Assembly (NCBI RefSeq): GCF_035984415.1
Contig: NZ_CP130720.1
Span: 7,068,001-7,132,000, forward strand
From: Streptomyces sp. NBC_01296
GTDB lineage: Bacteria; Actinomycetota; Actinomycetes; Streptomycetales; Streptomycetaceae
Direction of reading: 5' to 3'
Length of the DNA: 64,000 nucleotides
The position numbers were made by a program, and so were the translations under genes. The notes below the pieces were generated by a model. That model saw only the letters and a program-made list of their open reading frames with translations. It ran no database searches and was not told the origin of the DNA. This document shows positions 8,277 through 16,716 of the stretch, one piece after another. Numbering within the stretch: the stretch's first letter is position 1; every line of letters begins with the position of its first letter.

Positions 8277-8681
8277 CTACAGCGCCGGGATCTCGATGGC
8301 GGGGCAGCGGTCCATCACCATGTCCAGGCCGGCCTCGCGGGTGCGGGCGAAGGCCTCGTCGTCGAGCACGCCCAGCTGGAACCAGACGGCCTGCGCGCCG
8401 ACGGCAACGGCCTCGTCGGCGACCGCCCCGGCGAGCGCACTGTTCACGAAGACGTCCACCACGTCCACCTTGAACGGGATCTCCTGGAGCGAGGCGTAGC
8501 CCTGCTCGCCGTGCACCGTCTCCGCCTTCGGGTGCACGGGAACCACCCGCTTGCCGAACCGCTGGAGAGTGCGGGCCACTCCGTAGGCCGCCCGGTCCTG
8601 GTTGTTGGAGAGGCCCACCACGGCCCAGGTGTCGCCGAGCTCGGTGAGGATCCTGCGGATGGTTGCCTGGTCGCCGTACAC
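8277..8681 (-). CDS. CoA-binding (YccU-like) protein
   Basis: A 134-residue stand-alone CoA_binding domain with a Rossmann fold, as in YccU and in the N-terminus of succinyl-CoA synthetase alpha. Recognisable parts are WAVVGLSNNQDRAAYGVA (nucleotide loop), VVPVHPKAETVHGEQGYASL, VDVVDVFVNSALAG, and AVWFQLGVLDDEAF, in which Q replaces a catalytic position in the same way as in other YccU proteins. The biochemical role of this family is not established; CoA binding is known for relatives. ATG start. The EamA pseudogene lies downstream on the same strand. Confidence 0.87.
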   Translation of the reverse strand: MYGDQATIRRILTELGDTWAVVGLSNNQDRAAYGVARTLQRFGKRVVPVHPKAETVHGEQGYASLQEIPFKVDVVDVFVNSALAGAVADEAVAVGAQAVWFQLGVLDDEAFARTREAGLDMVMDRCPAIEIPAL

Positions 8682-8782
8682 GGGTGCCGCCTCCTGTTGC
8701 CTTCCGGACGCGACCCGGTGCTCCGGCCCGCACCCGTGATCAACCGAAAAGACACATGTCCGATTCCCCGTAGGGTGGAGCG

Positions 8783-9409
8783 GTGAAGGCAGACCAGTAC
8801 GTGACGGTGGCCCGCGAGGGCGTGCACGAGTCCGAGATCAACCGCTCGCGCTTCCTGTGCTCGCTCGCGCCCGCCGCGACCGAGCCGGAGGCGCAGGAGT
8901 TCATCGCGCGCATCCGCAAGGAGCACCCCACCGCCTCGCACAACTGCTTCGCGTACGTCATCGGGGCCGACGCCTCCGTCCAGAAGGCCAGCGACGACGG
9001 GGAGCCCGGCGGGACCGCCGGGGTGCCCATGCTGCAGATGCTGATGCGCCGCGACGTGCGGTACGCCGTGGCCGTCGTCACCCGGTACTACGGCGGCGTG
9101 AAGCTCGGCGCCGGCGGGCTCATCCGGGCCTACGGGGGAGTCGTCGGCGAGGCCCTCGACGAGCTCGGCACCGTCACCCGGCGGCGCTACCGGCTGGCCA
9201 CCGTCACCGTGGACCACCAGCGGGCCGGCAAGACCCAGAACGACCTGCGCTCCACCGGCCGGACCGTGGTGGACCTGCGCTACGGGGCCGCCGTCGAGAT
9301 CGAGGTCGCCCTGCCCGAGGCGGACCTGCCCGCCTTCGAGGCCTGGCTCGCCGACAGTACGGCCGGAAGCGCCACCCTCACCCTCGGCGGGGAGACGTAC
9401 GCGTCCTGA
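8783..9409 (+). CDS. YigZ/IMPACT family protein
   Basis: A 208-residue protein of the YigZ/UPF0029 family, related to eukaryotic IMPACT. The N-terminal IMPACT domain has the family signature DGEPGGTAGVPML at about 73-85, followed by VVVTRYYGGVKLGAGGLIRAYGG, and a C-terminal DUF1949 domain completes the fold. Translation-linked regulation is proposed for the family; the bacterial role is unsettled. GTG at 8783 is 6 nt after TAGGGT (8771-8776), a typical leaderless arrangement. It reads away from the CoA-binding gene. Confidence 0.92.
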   Translation: MKADQYVTVAREGVHESEINRSRFLCSLAPAATEPEAQEFIARIRKEHPTASHNCFAYVIGADASVQKASDDGEPGGTAGVPMLQMLMRRDVRYAVAVVTRYYGGVKLGAGGLIRAYGGVVGEALDELGTVTRRRYRLATVTVDHQRAGKTQNDLRSTGRTVVDLRYGAAVEIEVALPEADLPAFEAWLADSTAGSATLTLGGETYAS

Positions 9410-9499
9410 GGACGTGGCCCGGGGGCCCCGGTGACGCGTTAGCGTAGAGGGGCTCAGCGAGCGGGAGACGACCGGGACGACCAGGGGGACGGAAGAAAC

Positions 9500-9535
9500 A
9501 TGTGCGGCGAGACGTCCGGCGGGGCCGGCGAGTGA
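9500..9535 (+). other. Possible 11-codon leader ORF coupled to sbcD
   Basis: ATG at 9500 follows GGAAG with good spacing and encodes MCGETSGGAGE. Its TGA (9533-9535) overlaps the GTG start of sbcD. The sbcD GTG itself has no clear Shine-Dalgarno sequence, so translational coupling is plausible. Expression is unproven. Confidence 0.3.
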
Positions 9536-10698
9536 GGCTCCTGCACACCTCCGACTGGCATCTCGGCCGGTCCTTCCACCGCGTGAACCTGCTCGGGGCC
9601 CAGGCCGATTTCATCGACCACCTGGTCGAGACCGTCCGCGAGCACGAGGTCGACGCCGTCCTCGTCGCCGGCGACGTCTACGACCGGGCCGTGCCCCCGC
9701 TGCCCGCCGTCGAGCTGTACGACCGGGCCCTGCACCGGCTCGCCGACCTCGGCGTGCCCACCGTGATGATCTCCGGCAACCACGACTCCGCCCGCCGCCT
9801 CGGCGTCGGCGCCGGGCTCATCGGCCGGGCCGGGATCCACCTGCGGACCGACCCCGAGGGCTGCGCCGACCCCGTGGTGCTGGCCGACGTACACGGGGAG
9901 GTGGCGCTGTACGGACTGCCGTACCTGGAGCCCGCCCTGGTGAAAGACCGCTTCGGCGCGCAGAAGGTGAGCCACGAGGCCGTGCTGGGCGCGGCCATGG
10001 ACCTCGTCCGGGCCGACCTCGCCGCCCGCGCCCCCGGCACCCGCTCCGTCGTCCTCGCCCACGCCTTCGTCACCGGCGGGCAGGCCAGCGACAGCGAGCG
10101 CGACATCGCCGTGGGCGGGGTCGAGGCCGTGCCCGCCGCCGTCTTCGACGGGGTGGACTACGCGGCCCTCGGCCACCTCCACGGCTGCCAGACGATCAAC
10201 GAACGGGTCCGCTACTCCGGTTCCCCGCTCGCCTACTCCTTCTCCGAGGCCGACCACCGCAAGACCATGTGGCTGGTCGACCTCGGCCCGGCCGGGGAGA
10301 TCACCGCCGAGCGCATCGACACCCCCGTGCCGCGGCCGCTCGCCCGGGTCCGGGGGCGGCTCGACGAGCTGCTCGAGGAGGCGTCGTACGCCGCGTACGA
10401 GGACTCCTGGATCGAGGCCACCCTCACCGACCCGGTCCGGCCCGAGGACCCCATGGCCCGGCTCGCCGCCCGCTTCCCGCACACCCTCAGCCTCGCCTTC
10501 GACCCCGAGGGCCGCGAGGGCGACGGCGGAACCTCGTACGCCCAGCGCCTCAAGGGGCGCAGCGACCAGGAGATCGCCGAGGACTTCGTCGCCCACGTGC
10601 GCGGCGGCGGGGTCGCCGACGAGGCCGAACGGGCCGTGCTGCAGGGCGCCTTCGAGGACGTCCGGGCGGACGACGGCCGGCAGGAGACCCGCCGATGA
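9532..10698 (+). CDS. sbcD: SbcD, nuclease subunit of SbcCD (Mre11-type)
   Basis: A 388-residue metallophosphoesterase, the Mre11-like nuclease subunit that, with SbcC, opens hairpins and processes double-strand ends. Phosphoesterase motifs are in order: LLHTSDWHLGRSFH (1-17), VLVAGDVYDRAVP (~42-54), MISGNHDSARRLG (~80-92), VLAHAFVTGG and GHLHGCQ (~215). The C-terminal capping domain (YAQRLKGRSDQEIAEDFV) binds SbcC. GTG at 9532 begins immediately before the conserved strand. The stop overlaps the sbcC start as ATGA, so the subunits are coupled. Confidence 0.95.
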   Translation: MRLLHTSDWHLGRSFHRVNLLGAQADFIDHLVETVREHEVDAVLVAGDVYDRAVPPLPAVELYDRALHRLADLGVPTVMISGNHDSARRLGVGAGLIGRAGIHLRTDPEGCADPVVLADVHGEVALYGLPYLEPALVKDRFGAQKVSHEAVLGAAMDLVRADLAARAPGTRSVVLAHAFVTGGQASDSERDIAVGGVEAVPAAVFDGVDYAALGHLHGCQTINERVRYSGSPLAYSFSEADHRKTMWLVDLGPAGEITAERIDTPVPRPLARVRGRLDELLEEASYAAYEDSWIEATLTDPVRPEDPMARLAARFPHTLSLAFDPEGREGDGGTSYAQRLKGRSDQEIAEDFVAHVRGGGVADEAERAVLQGAFEDVRADDGRQETRR

Positions 10699-13600
10699 GG
10701 CTGCACCGGCTCAGGATCACCGCCTTCGGGCCCTTCGCCGAACCCCAGGAGATCGACTTCGACGCGCTCTCCGGCGCCGGGATCTTCCTGCTCCACGGCC
10801 CCACCGGCGCGGGCAAGACCTCCGTCCTCGACGCCGTCTGCTACGCCCTGTACGGATCGGTGCCCGGCCCCCGCCAGGCCCCCGGCACCAGCCTGCGCAG
10901 CGACCACGCCGGCGCCGGGATCCCGACCGAGGTCACCCTCGAACTCGCCGCGGGCGGGCGGCGCCTGGAGATCACCCGGCGCCCCGAGCAGGACCGGCCG
11001 AAGAAGCGCGGCGCCGGCACCACCAAGGACAAGGCGCAGAGCTGGCTGCGCGAGTACGACGGGGAACGCTGGCAGGGGCTCAGCCGTTCCCACCAGGAGA
11101 TCGGCGAGGAGATCGAGCAGCTGCTCGGCATGAGCCGCGAGCAGTTCTGCCAGGTCGTGCTGTTGCCGCAGGGCGAGTTCGCCAAGTTCCTGCGGGCCGA
11201 CGAGGCGGCGCGGGGCCGGCTGCTGGGCCGGCTCTTCGACACCCGCCGCTTCGCCGCCGTCGAGACCCTGCTCGCCGAGCGCCGCCGCGCCGCCGAGGCC
11301 AAGGTGCGCGCCGGCGACGAGAAGGTGCTCGGCACCGCCCAGCGGCTCGCCCAGGCCGCGGGGGACAGCGCCGACCTGCGGGCCTGGCCGCTGCCCGGGC
11401 ACCAGCCGGGCGACCCCGGGCTGGCCGGGGCGATCCGGGCCTGGGCGGCCGTCGCGCGCTGCGCGGCCCGGGAGTGGCTGACCGTCGCCGAGTACGCGCT
11501 GGCCGCCGTCGAGGGCCGGCACGCCGCCGCCCGGCGGGCCGCCGAGGAGGCGCGCGAGCTCGACCGCCTCCAGCGCCGCCACGCCGAGACGGCCCGCCGC
11601 ACCGCCCTGCTCGCCGAGGCGGAGCCCGAGCGGGACCGGGTCCGGGCCCTGCTGGACCGGGCCCGCCGGGGCGCCCTGGTGGCCCCCGCCCTGGAACTGC
11701 GCGGAGCCGCGTCCGCGGCCCACCTGTCCGCCGCCCACGCGGAGGCCGCCGCCCGGGCGGAGCTCCCGCAGACCCTCGCCGAGGCGGGCACCGAGCAGCT
11801 TTCCGCCGTGGAGCAGCGGCTGCGCGAAGACCTCGGCGCCCTCGGCGCCGCCCAGCGGGCGGAGCAGCGCAGCGCCGAGATCGGCCGCGAGCGGGCCACC
11901 CTGGAGCGGGAGGCCCGCGACGCCGAGGAGCAGCTGCGGGAGTCCGCCGACTGGCTCGACCGCTGGGAGGCCACCCGGACCGCGCTGGCGGAGCGGGTGG
12001 ACGCCGCCCAGCAGGCCGCGACGCTGGCCGAGCAGCTCGCGGGGCGGCTGGAGCCGGCCCGGATGCACCTGACCGCCGCCCGGCGCCGGGACGAACTGGA
12101 TGCCGCCGCGGAGCGCGCCGAGGGCGAACTGCTCTGCGTACGCGAGGAGTCGACCGCCGCCCGGGAGCGCTGGCTGGAGCTCAAGGAGAGCCGGCTGCGC
12201 GGGATCGCCGCCGAGCTCGCCGAGGCGCTGGTGGCGGGGGAGGCGTGCACGGTGTGCGGATCGGCGGAGCACCCCGCTCCGGCGCGCCCGGCCCCCGGGC
12301 ACGTGGACCGGGCCGCCGAGGACGCCGCCCACGGCCGCTACGAGCAGGCCGAGGAGCGCAGGGCCGCCGTCGAGCGGAAACTCGCCGCCGTCCAGGAGGC
12401 CCGGGCCGAGGCCGCTGCGGCCGCCGGGGAGGCCACCACCGAGGAGCTCCTCGCGCTGACCTCGGACCTCAGCTCCCGGCACGCCGCCGCCCATGCCGCG
12501 GCCGCCGGACTGCACGCCGCCCGGGAGCGGCTGGCCCGCGCCGAGCGCGAGCACGCCGTACGCAGCTCCGACCGGCTCGACTCCGAGCGCCGCTCCGCCG
12601 CCCGGGCCACCCTGCGCGACTCCCTGGACCAGGAACAGGCCAAGCTGGAGGCCGAGCTGGCCCTCGTCCGGGGGGACGCGCCCACGGTCGCCGCGCGCGC
12701 CAGGCTCCTGGAGGAGCGGGTACGGATGGTCACCCGGGCGGCCGCCACGCTGCGCCGGGCCGAGGACACCGCGGCCCGGCTGAAGGAGGCCGACGCCCGG
12801 CTCGCCGACGCCGCCTTCAAGGCCGGGTTCGACACCGTCGACGCCGCCGCCGACGCGGTGCTCCCGGACTACGAACGCACCGGGCTCCAGCGGAGGATGG
12901 ACACCTGGCAGGCGGAGGAGGCCATGCTGGCGGACCGCCTCGGCGAGAGCGACACCGCCGCGGCCGCTACGCTGCCCCCGGCCGCGCCGGATGCCGCCGA
13001 GGCGTACGAAGCCCGGGCCGCCGCGAAGCTTCGTACGGCAGGGTCCGCCGTGGACGCGGCCCGGGTTCGCTGCACGGAGCTGGACCGGCTCTCCCGGCAG
13101 GCGGAGCAGGAGCTGCGGGCGCTCGGCCCGCTGCGCGAGGCGTACGACCGGGTGGCCCGGCTGGCCGGGCTGACCGCCGGCACCTCCGCCGACAACGAGC
13201 GCAAGATGCGGCTGGAGGCGTACGTCCTGGCCGCCCGCCTGGAGCAGGTCGCCGCCGCCGCGACGGTACGGCTGCTGCGGATGTCCGGCGGCCGCTACAC
13301 GCTCGTCCACTCCGACGCCAAGGCGAGCGGACGAGGTCGTTCCGGCCTCGGGCTGCACGTGGTGGACGCCTGGACCGGCAGCGAGCGCGACACCGCCACG
13401 CTGTCGGGCGGCGAGACCTTCTTCGCCTCGCTCGCCCTCGCGCTGGGCCTGGCCGACGTGGTCACCGACGAGGCGGGCGGCATGCGCCTGGACACCCTCT
13501 TCATCGACGAGGGCTTCGGCAGCCTCGACGACCAGGCGCTGGACGAGGTGCTCGACGTCCTGGACTCGCTGCGCGAACGGGACCGCAGCGTCGGCATCGT

Positions 13601-13706
13601 GAGCCACGTCGCCGACCTGCGGACCCGGGTGCAGGCGCAGTTGGAGATCGTCAAGCAGCGCGGCGGCTCCGTGGTGCGCCACCGCACCGCGGCCCTCACG
13701 GACTGA
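10695..13706 (+). CDS. sbcC: SbcC, SMC-like ATPase of SbcCD (Rad50-type)
   Basis: A 1003-residue Rad50-like ATPase. Residues 1-50 (MRLHRLRITAFGPFAEPQEI, then GPTGAGKTS as Walker A) open the head. The Q-loop region VVLLPQGEFAKFLRADEAAR is intact. Long Ala/Glu/Arg-rich coiled coils (~220-850) flank a zinc hook ACTVCGS (~515-521). The head closes with signature LSGGETFFASLALALGLADV (~902) and Walker B LDTLFIDEGFGSLD (~933-946). It tethers DNA ends and regulates SbcD. ATG at 10695 overlaps the sbcD stop. Its last 11 nt overlap the convergent Lrp gene. Confidence 0.95.
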   Translation: MRLHRLRITAFGPFAEPQEIDFDALSGAGIFLLHGPTGAGKTSVLDAVCYALYGSVPGPRQAPGTSLRSDHAGAGIPTEVTLELAAGGRRLEITRRPEQDRPKKRGAGTTKDKAQSWLREYDGERWQGLSRSHQEIGEEIEQLLGMSREQFCQVVLLPQGEFAKFLRADEAARGRLLGRLFDTRRFAAVETLLAERRRAAEAKVRAGDEKVLGTAQRLAQAAGDSADLRAWPLPGHQPGDPGLAGAIRAWAAVARCAAREWLTVAEYALAAVEGRHAAARRAAEEARELDRLQRRHAETARRTALLAEAEPERDRVRALLDRARRGALVAPALELRGAASAAHLSAAHAEAAARAELPQTLAEAGTEQLSAVEQRLREDLGALGAAQRAEQRSAEIGRERATLEREARDAEEQLRESADWLDRWEATRTALAERVDAAQQAATLAEQLAGRLEPARMHLTAARRRDELDAAAERAEGELLCVREESTAARERWLELKESRLRGIAAELAEALVAGEACTVCGSAEHPAPARPAPGHVDRAAEDAAHGRYEQAEERRAAVERKLAAVQEARAEAAAAAGEATTEELLALTSDLSSRHAAAHAAAAGLHAARERLARAEREHAVRSSDRLDSERRSAARATLRDSLDQEQAKLEAELALVRGDAPTVAARARLLEERVRMVTRAAATLRRAEDTAARLKEADARLADAAFKAGFDTVDAAADAVLPDYERTGLQRRMDTWQAEEAMLADRLGESDTAAAATLPPAAPDAAEAYEARAAAKLRTAGSAVDAARVRCTELDRLSRQAEQELRALGPLREAYDRVARLAGLTAGTSADNERKMRLEAYVLAARLEQVAAAATVRLLRMSGGRYTLVHSDAKASGRGRSGLGLHVVDAWTGSERDTATLSGGETFFASLALALGLADVVTDEAGGMRLDTLFIDEGFGSLDDQALDEVLDVLDSLRERDRSVGIVSHVADLRTRVQAQLEIVKQRGGSVVRHRTAALTD

Positions 13707-14142
13707 GCGGGCGGCGCGGCAGCGGCGAGGAGTACACGATGCTGGTGGTGACGGAGCCGAGGCCCGAGATCCGGCCCGCGACCTCCTCCAGATGCCCCAT
13801 CGAGCGGGCGGCGACCTTGAGCACGAAGCAGTCGTCGCCCGTGACGTGATGGGCCTCCAGGATCTCCGGGGTGGCCTCCAACAGGTCGTGGAACGGCTTG
13901 TAGTTGCCGTGCGGATAGCGCAGCCGGACCAGCGCCAGGATGGACTTGCCCAGCTTCTCCGGGTCCACCACCGCGGTGTACCCGGTGATCACGCCGGCCT
14001 CTTCCAGACGGCGCACCCGCTCGGTGACCGCGCTCGAGGACATGGAGACGGCGCGTGCGAGCTCGGCGAAGCTGGCCCGGCCGTCTTCCTGGAGGGCCGT
14101 CAGGATGCGCCAGTCGGTGGCGTCAGGGGAATGGTCGGTCAT
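13696..14142 (-). CDS. Lrp/AsnC family transcriptional regulator
   Basis: A 148-residue Lrp/AsnC regulator with an N-terminal winged helix-turn-helix (DWRILTALQEDGRASFAELARAV..., residues ~8-60) and a C-terminal RAM/ACT-like ligand domain (ILALVRLRYPHGNYKPFHDL onwards). ATG at 14142 is chosen: TACATC lies 6 nt upstream, a leaderless pattern, while longer starts add a Cys/Phe-rich stretch unlike the family. It is divergent from the rhodanese gene with only 94 nt between, so it probably controls that gene in response to an amino acid or sulfur-linked ligand (inference). Its 3' end overlaps sbcC by 11 nt. Confidence 0.93.
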   Translation of the reverse strand: MTDHSPDATDWRILTALQEDGRASFAELARAVSMSSSAVTERVRRLEEAGVITGYTAVVDPEKLGKSILALVRLRYPHGNYKPFHDLLEATPEILEAHHVTGDDCFVLKVAARSMGHLEEVAGRISGLGSVTTSIVYSSPLPRRPLSP

Positions 14143-14236
14143 GGAGCAGATGTAGCAGGGGAATCCCCGGCCGAACAAGAGGAAGGCCGGGAAAAGGCAC
14201 TTCCCGAGATGATCAGCGGCTCGTAGATTCTCAGCC

Positions 14237-14764
14237 ATGACGACGACACAGAACACCGACGCCCCGGCCGCCGCCCCCGCTCCCGCCGCCAACCCCGTGC
14301 TCCGGGTGCCCCCGGCCGCCCCGGCCGCGGCCGCCGCCTACTTCGCCGCGAGCCTCGCCTTCCACGCGGACGTGTCCGATGTCGCCGCCGCCTTCAAGGC
14401 CCACCGCGAGCAGGGCGCCGAGCTCGGCTTCCAGCTGGTCGACTCCCGCTCCACCCCGGCCTGGGACCAGGCCCGCGTGCCCGGCGCGATCCACCTGCCA
14501 ACCGCGCTGATCCCCGAGCAGGCCGAGCAGCTCCTCGACAAGAGCCTTCCCGTGGTCACGTACTGCTGGGGCCCCGGCTGCAACGGAGGCGCCCGATCCG
14601 CCCTCGCCCTGGCCCAGCTCGGCTTCCAGGTCAAGGAGATGCTCGGCGGCATCGAGTACTGGATCCGCGAGGGCTTCGAGGTCGAGACCTGGCAGGGCAG
14701 CGAGCAGCGCGCCGAGGCGGACCCGCTGACCGCGCCGACCGACTCCGACGACTGCGGCTGCTGA
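14237..14764 (+). CDS. Rhodanese-domain sulfurtransferase-like protein
   Basis: A 175-residue protein with one rhodanese domain. A Pro/Ala-rich leader precedes the fold. The usual elements are LVDSRSTPAWDQARVPGAIHLP (acid-arginine motif) and the active loop VTYCWGPGCNGGARSALALA. The loop carries the catalytic Cys and a second Cys four residues on; rhodaneses transfer sulfane sulfur through a Cys persulfide. The tail ends DDCGC, adding two further cysteines. ATG at 14237 is 7 nt after TAGATT (14224-14229), so the transcript is likely leaderless. It is divergent from the Lrp regulator, a pairing common in Streptomyces. Confidence 0.88.
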   Translation: MTTTQNTDAPAAAPAPAANPVLRVPPAAPAAAAAYFAASLAFHADVSDVAAAFKAHREQGAELGFQLVDSRSTPAWDQARVPGAIHLPTALIPEQAEQLLDKSLPVVTYCWGPGCNGGARSALALAQLGFQVKEMLGGIEYWIREGFEVETWQGSEQRAEADPLTAPTDSDDCGC

Positions 14765-14793
14765 CGCTGCGATTCCGCGCGCGCCGCAGCGCG

Positions 14794-14834
14794 GTACGGG
14801 CCGCCTGCTCCTTCGGGGAGCGGGCGGCCCGTAC
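14794..14834. terminator. Long hairpin between convergent rhodanese and DUF885 genes
   Basis: GTACGGGCCGCC pairs with GGCGGCCCGTAC. After one T-G wobble, GCTCC/GGAGC extends the stem to a loop containing TTCG. It lies 30 nt after the rhodanese stop and 17 nt before the stop of the opposing gene. Confidence 0.85.
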
Positions 14835-14850
14835 GTATGACGGCCGCCGG

Positions 14851-16554
14851 TCAGAGCTTCGACAGCTCGTCCACCAGGTCGTCCAGGCCCAGCGAGCCCT
14901 GTGACAGCGCCGCCATGTGCCACGCCTTCAGGTCGAAGGAGTCGCCGTGCGCGGCGCGGGCGTTGTCCCGCCCGAGCAGCCAGGCCCGCTCGCCCAGCTT
15001 GTAGCCGATCGCCTGTCCCGGCATCGACAGGTAGCGGGTCAGCTCGCTCTCGATGAAGTCCGCCGGCCGGCCGTTGTGCAGGCCGAAGAACTCCTGTGCC
15101 AGGTCCACCGTCCAGCGCTCGCCCGGGTGGAACGGCGAATCCGCCGGGATCTCCAGACCCAGGTGCATGCCGATGTCCACGATGACCCGCGCGGCGCGCA
15201 TCATCTGGCAGTCCAGGTAGCCCAGGCGCTGCTCGGCGTCCTTGAGGTAGCCCAGCTCGTCCATCAGGCGTTCCGCGTACAGCGCCCAGCCCTCGACGTT
15301 GGCGCTGACGAGGCCGACGCTGGCCTGGTAGCGGGAGAGCTGGTCCGCGACGTGCGCCCACTGCGCGAGCTGGAGGTGGTGGCCCGGAACGCCCTCGTGG
15401 TACCAGGTGGAGACCAGGTCGTAGACCGGGAAGCGGGTCTGGCCCATCGTCGGCAGCCAGGTGCGCCCCGGGCGCGAGAAGTCCTCCGAGGGGCTGGTGT
15501 AGTACGGGGCCGCCGCGCCGCCCGGCGGGGCGATCATGGACTCCACCCGCTTCACGCGCTCGGCGAGCTCGAAGTGCGTGCCGTCGAGGTTCTCGATGGC
15601 CTCGTCCATGATGCCCTGCAGCCAGGCCTGGACCTCCTCGACGCCCTCGATGTGGGTGCCGTGCTCGTCGAGGTGCTTCAGCGCCTCCCAAGGGCCCACG
15701 CCCGGCAGGATCTTGGCCGCCTCGGCCTTCATCTCGGCGAGGAGGCGGTGGTATTCCGACCAGCCGTAGGCGTACGCCTCGTCCAGGTCCAGGTCGGTGC
15801 CGTTGAAGTACCGCGACCAGCGGGCGTAGCGCTCGCGGCCCACCGGGTCCGGGGCGCCGGAGACGGCGGGTGCGTACACGTCGCGCATCCAGTCGCGGAG
15901 CCCGGCGAGCGCCGCGGTCGCCCCGGCGGCCGCCTCCTCCAGCCCGGAGCGCAGCGACTCCGGGCCGCGGGACGCGAATTCGCCGAAGAAGCCCTCGCCG
16001 CCGCCGTCCTCGCCCACCCAGGTGGTGAGCTGTCCGATGAAGGTCTCGGTGGCGCGCGGGCCCCCGTACAGGCCGCGGTCCAGGCCGAGTCCGAGGCTCT
16101 CGCGGTAGCCGGCGAGGGCGGCGGGAACCGCCCGCAGCCGCTCGGCGATCGCCGCCCAGTCCTCGTCGGTTTCGGCCGGGGTGAGGGTGAAGACGTCGCG
16201 GACGGAGTGCGCGGGCGAGTGGATGTTGCTGACGGCCCGCAGGTCCTCGTCCGCCTCGTGCACGGCGAGTTCGGCGGTGAGGCGCTCGCGCAGCAGGCGG
16301 GCGCAGCGGCGCTCGGCGTCGCTGTCCGCGCCGGGCAGCCGCTCGGCGGCGTCGAGGCGGGCGAGGGTGGAGCGGGACAGGTCGGCGGCGGCCGCACGGC
16401 CGGCCGGGGAGAAGTCCGGGAGCCGGCTGGAGCTCGCGGCGACACCGAGATAGGTGCCCGTGATCGGGTCGATGGCGATGAGGTCGTCGACGTATGCGTC
16501 GGCGACCTGGCGGGGCAGCCGGGAGGCGCTGTCGCTGCGAAGGGTCTCTGACAT
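14851..16554 (-). CDS. DUF885 family protein (putative metallopeptidase)
   Basis: A 567-residue DUF885 protein. The family looks like a zinc peptidase group with a mostly helical fold. The key signature YHEGVPGHHLQLAQW (~378-392) contains an HExxxxHH arrangement; VNVEGWALYAERLMDELG and NGRPADFIESELTRYLSMPGQA are also family landmarks. Substrate is unknown and no signal peptide is seen, so it is probably cytosolic. ATG at 16554 is preferred over the earlier in-frame ATGs because the family begins soon after it. It stands alone between a shared terminator and a 162-nt spacer. Confidence 0.85.
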   Translation of the reverse strand: MSETLRSDSASRLPRQVADAYVDDLIAIDPITGTYLGVAASSSRLPDFSPAGRAAAADLSRSTLARLDAAERLPGADSDAERRCARLLRERLTAELAVHEADEDLRAVSNIHSPAHSVRDVFTLTPAETDEDWAAIAERLRAVPAALAGYRESLGLGLDRGLYGGPRATETFIGQLTTWVGEDGGGEGFFGEFASRGPESLRSGLEEAAAGATAALAGLRDWMRDVYAPAVSGAPDPVGRERYARWSRYFNGTDLDLDEAYAYGWSEYHRLLAEMKAEAAKILPGVGPWEALKHLDEHGTHIEGVEEVQAWLQGIMDEAIENLDGTHFELAERVKRVESMIAPPGGAAAPYYTSPSEDFSRPGRTWLPTMGQTRFPVYDLVSTWYHEGVPGHHLQLAQWAHVADQLSRYQASVGLVSANVEGWALYAERLMDELGYLKDAEQRLGYLDCQMMRAARVIVDIGMHLGLEIPADSPFHPGERWTVDLAQEFFGLHNGRPADFIESELTRYLSMPGQAIGYKLGERAWLLGRDNARAAHGDSFDLKAWHMAALSQGSLGLDDLVDELSKL

Positions 16555-16716
16555 GCGGCCATCTTCGTACGGCGGACCGCCCCGCGTCATCACCGTTCGC
16601 TGTCAGCCTGCTGACGTGCGCGGGAACGGCGGACCGGGCCCCTGCCCCCGCGCCGTCGAGCGGGCCCGTCCGGGGGCGAGTTCACGCCACCCGGCCGGAC
16701 CCCCCCCGGGCCGGGT

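Noticed and set aside
10233..13682. Very long minus-strand open frame opposite sbcD/sbcC
   Set aside because: Shadow frame. The plus strand carries all SbcC motifs and the zinc hook.
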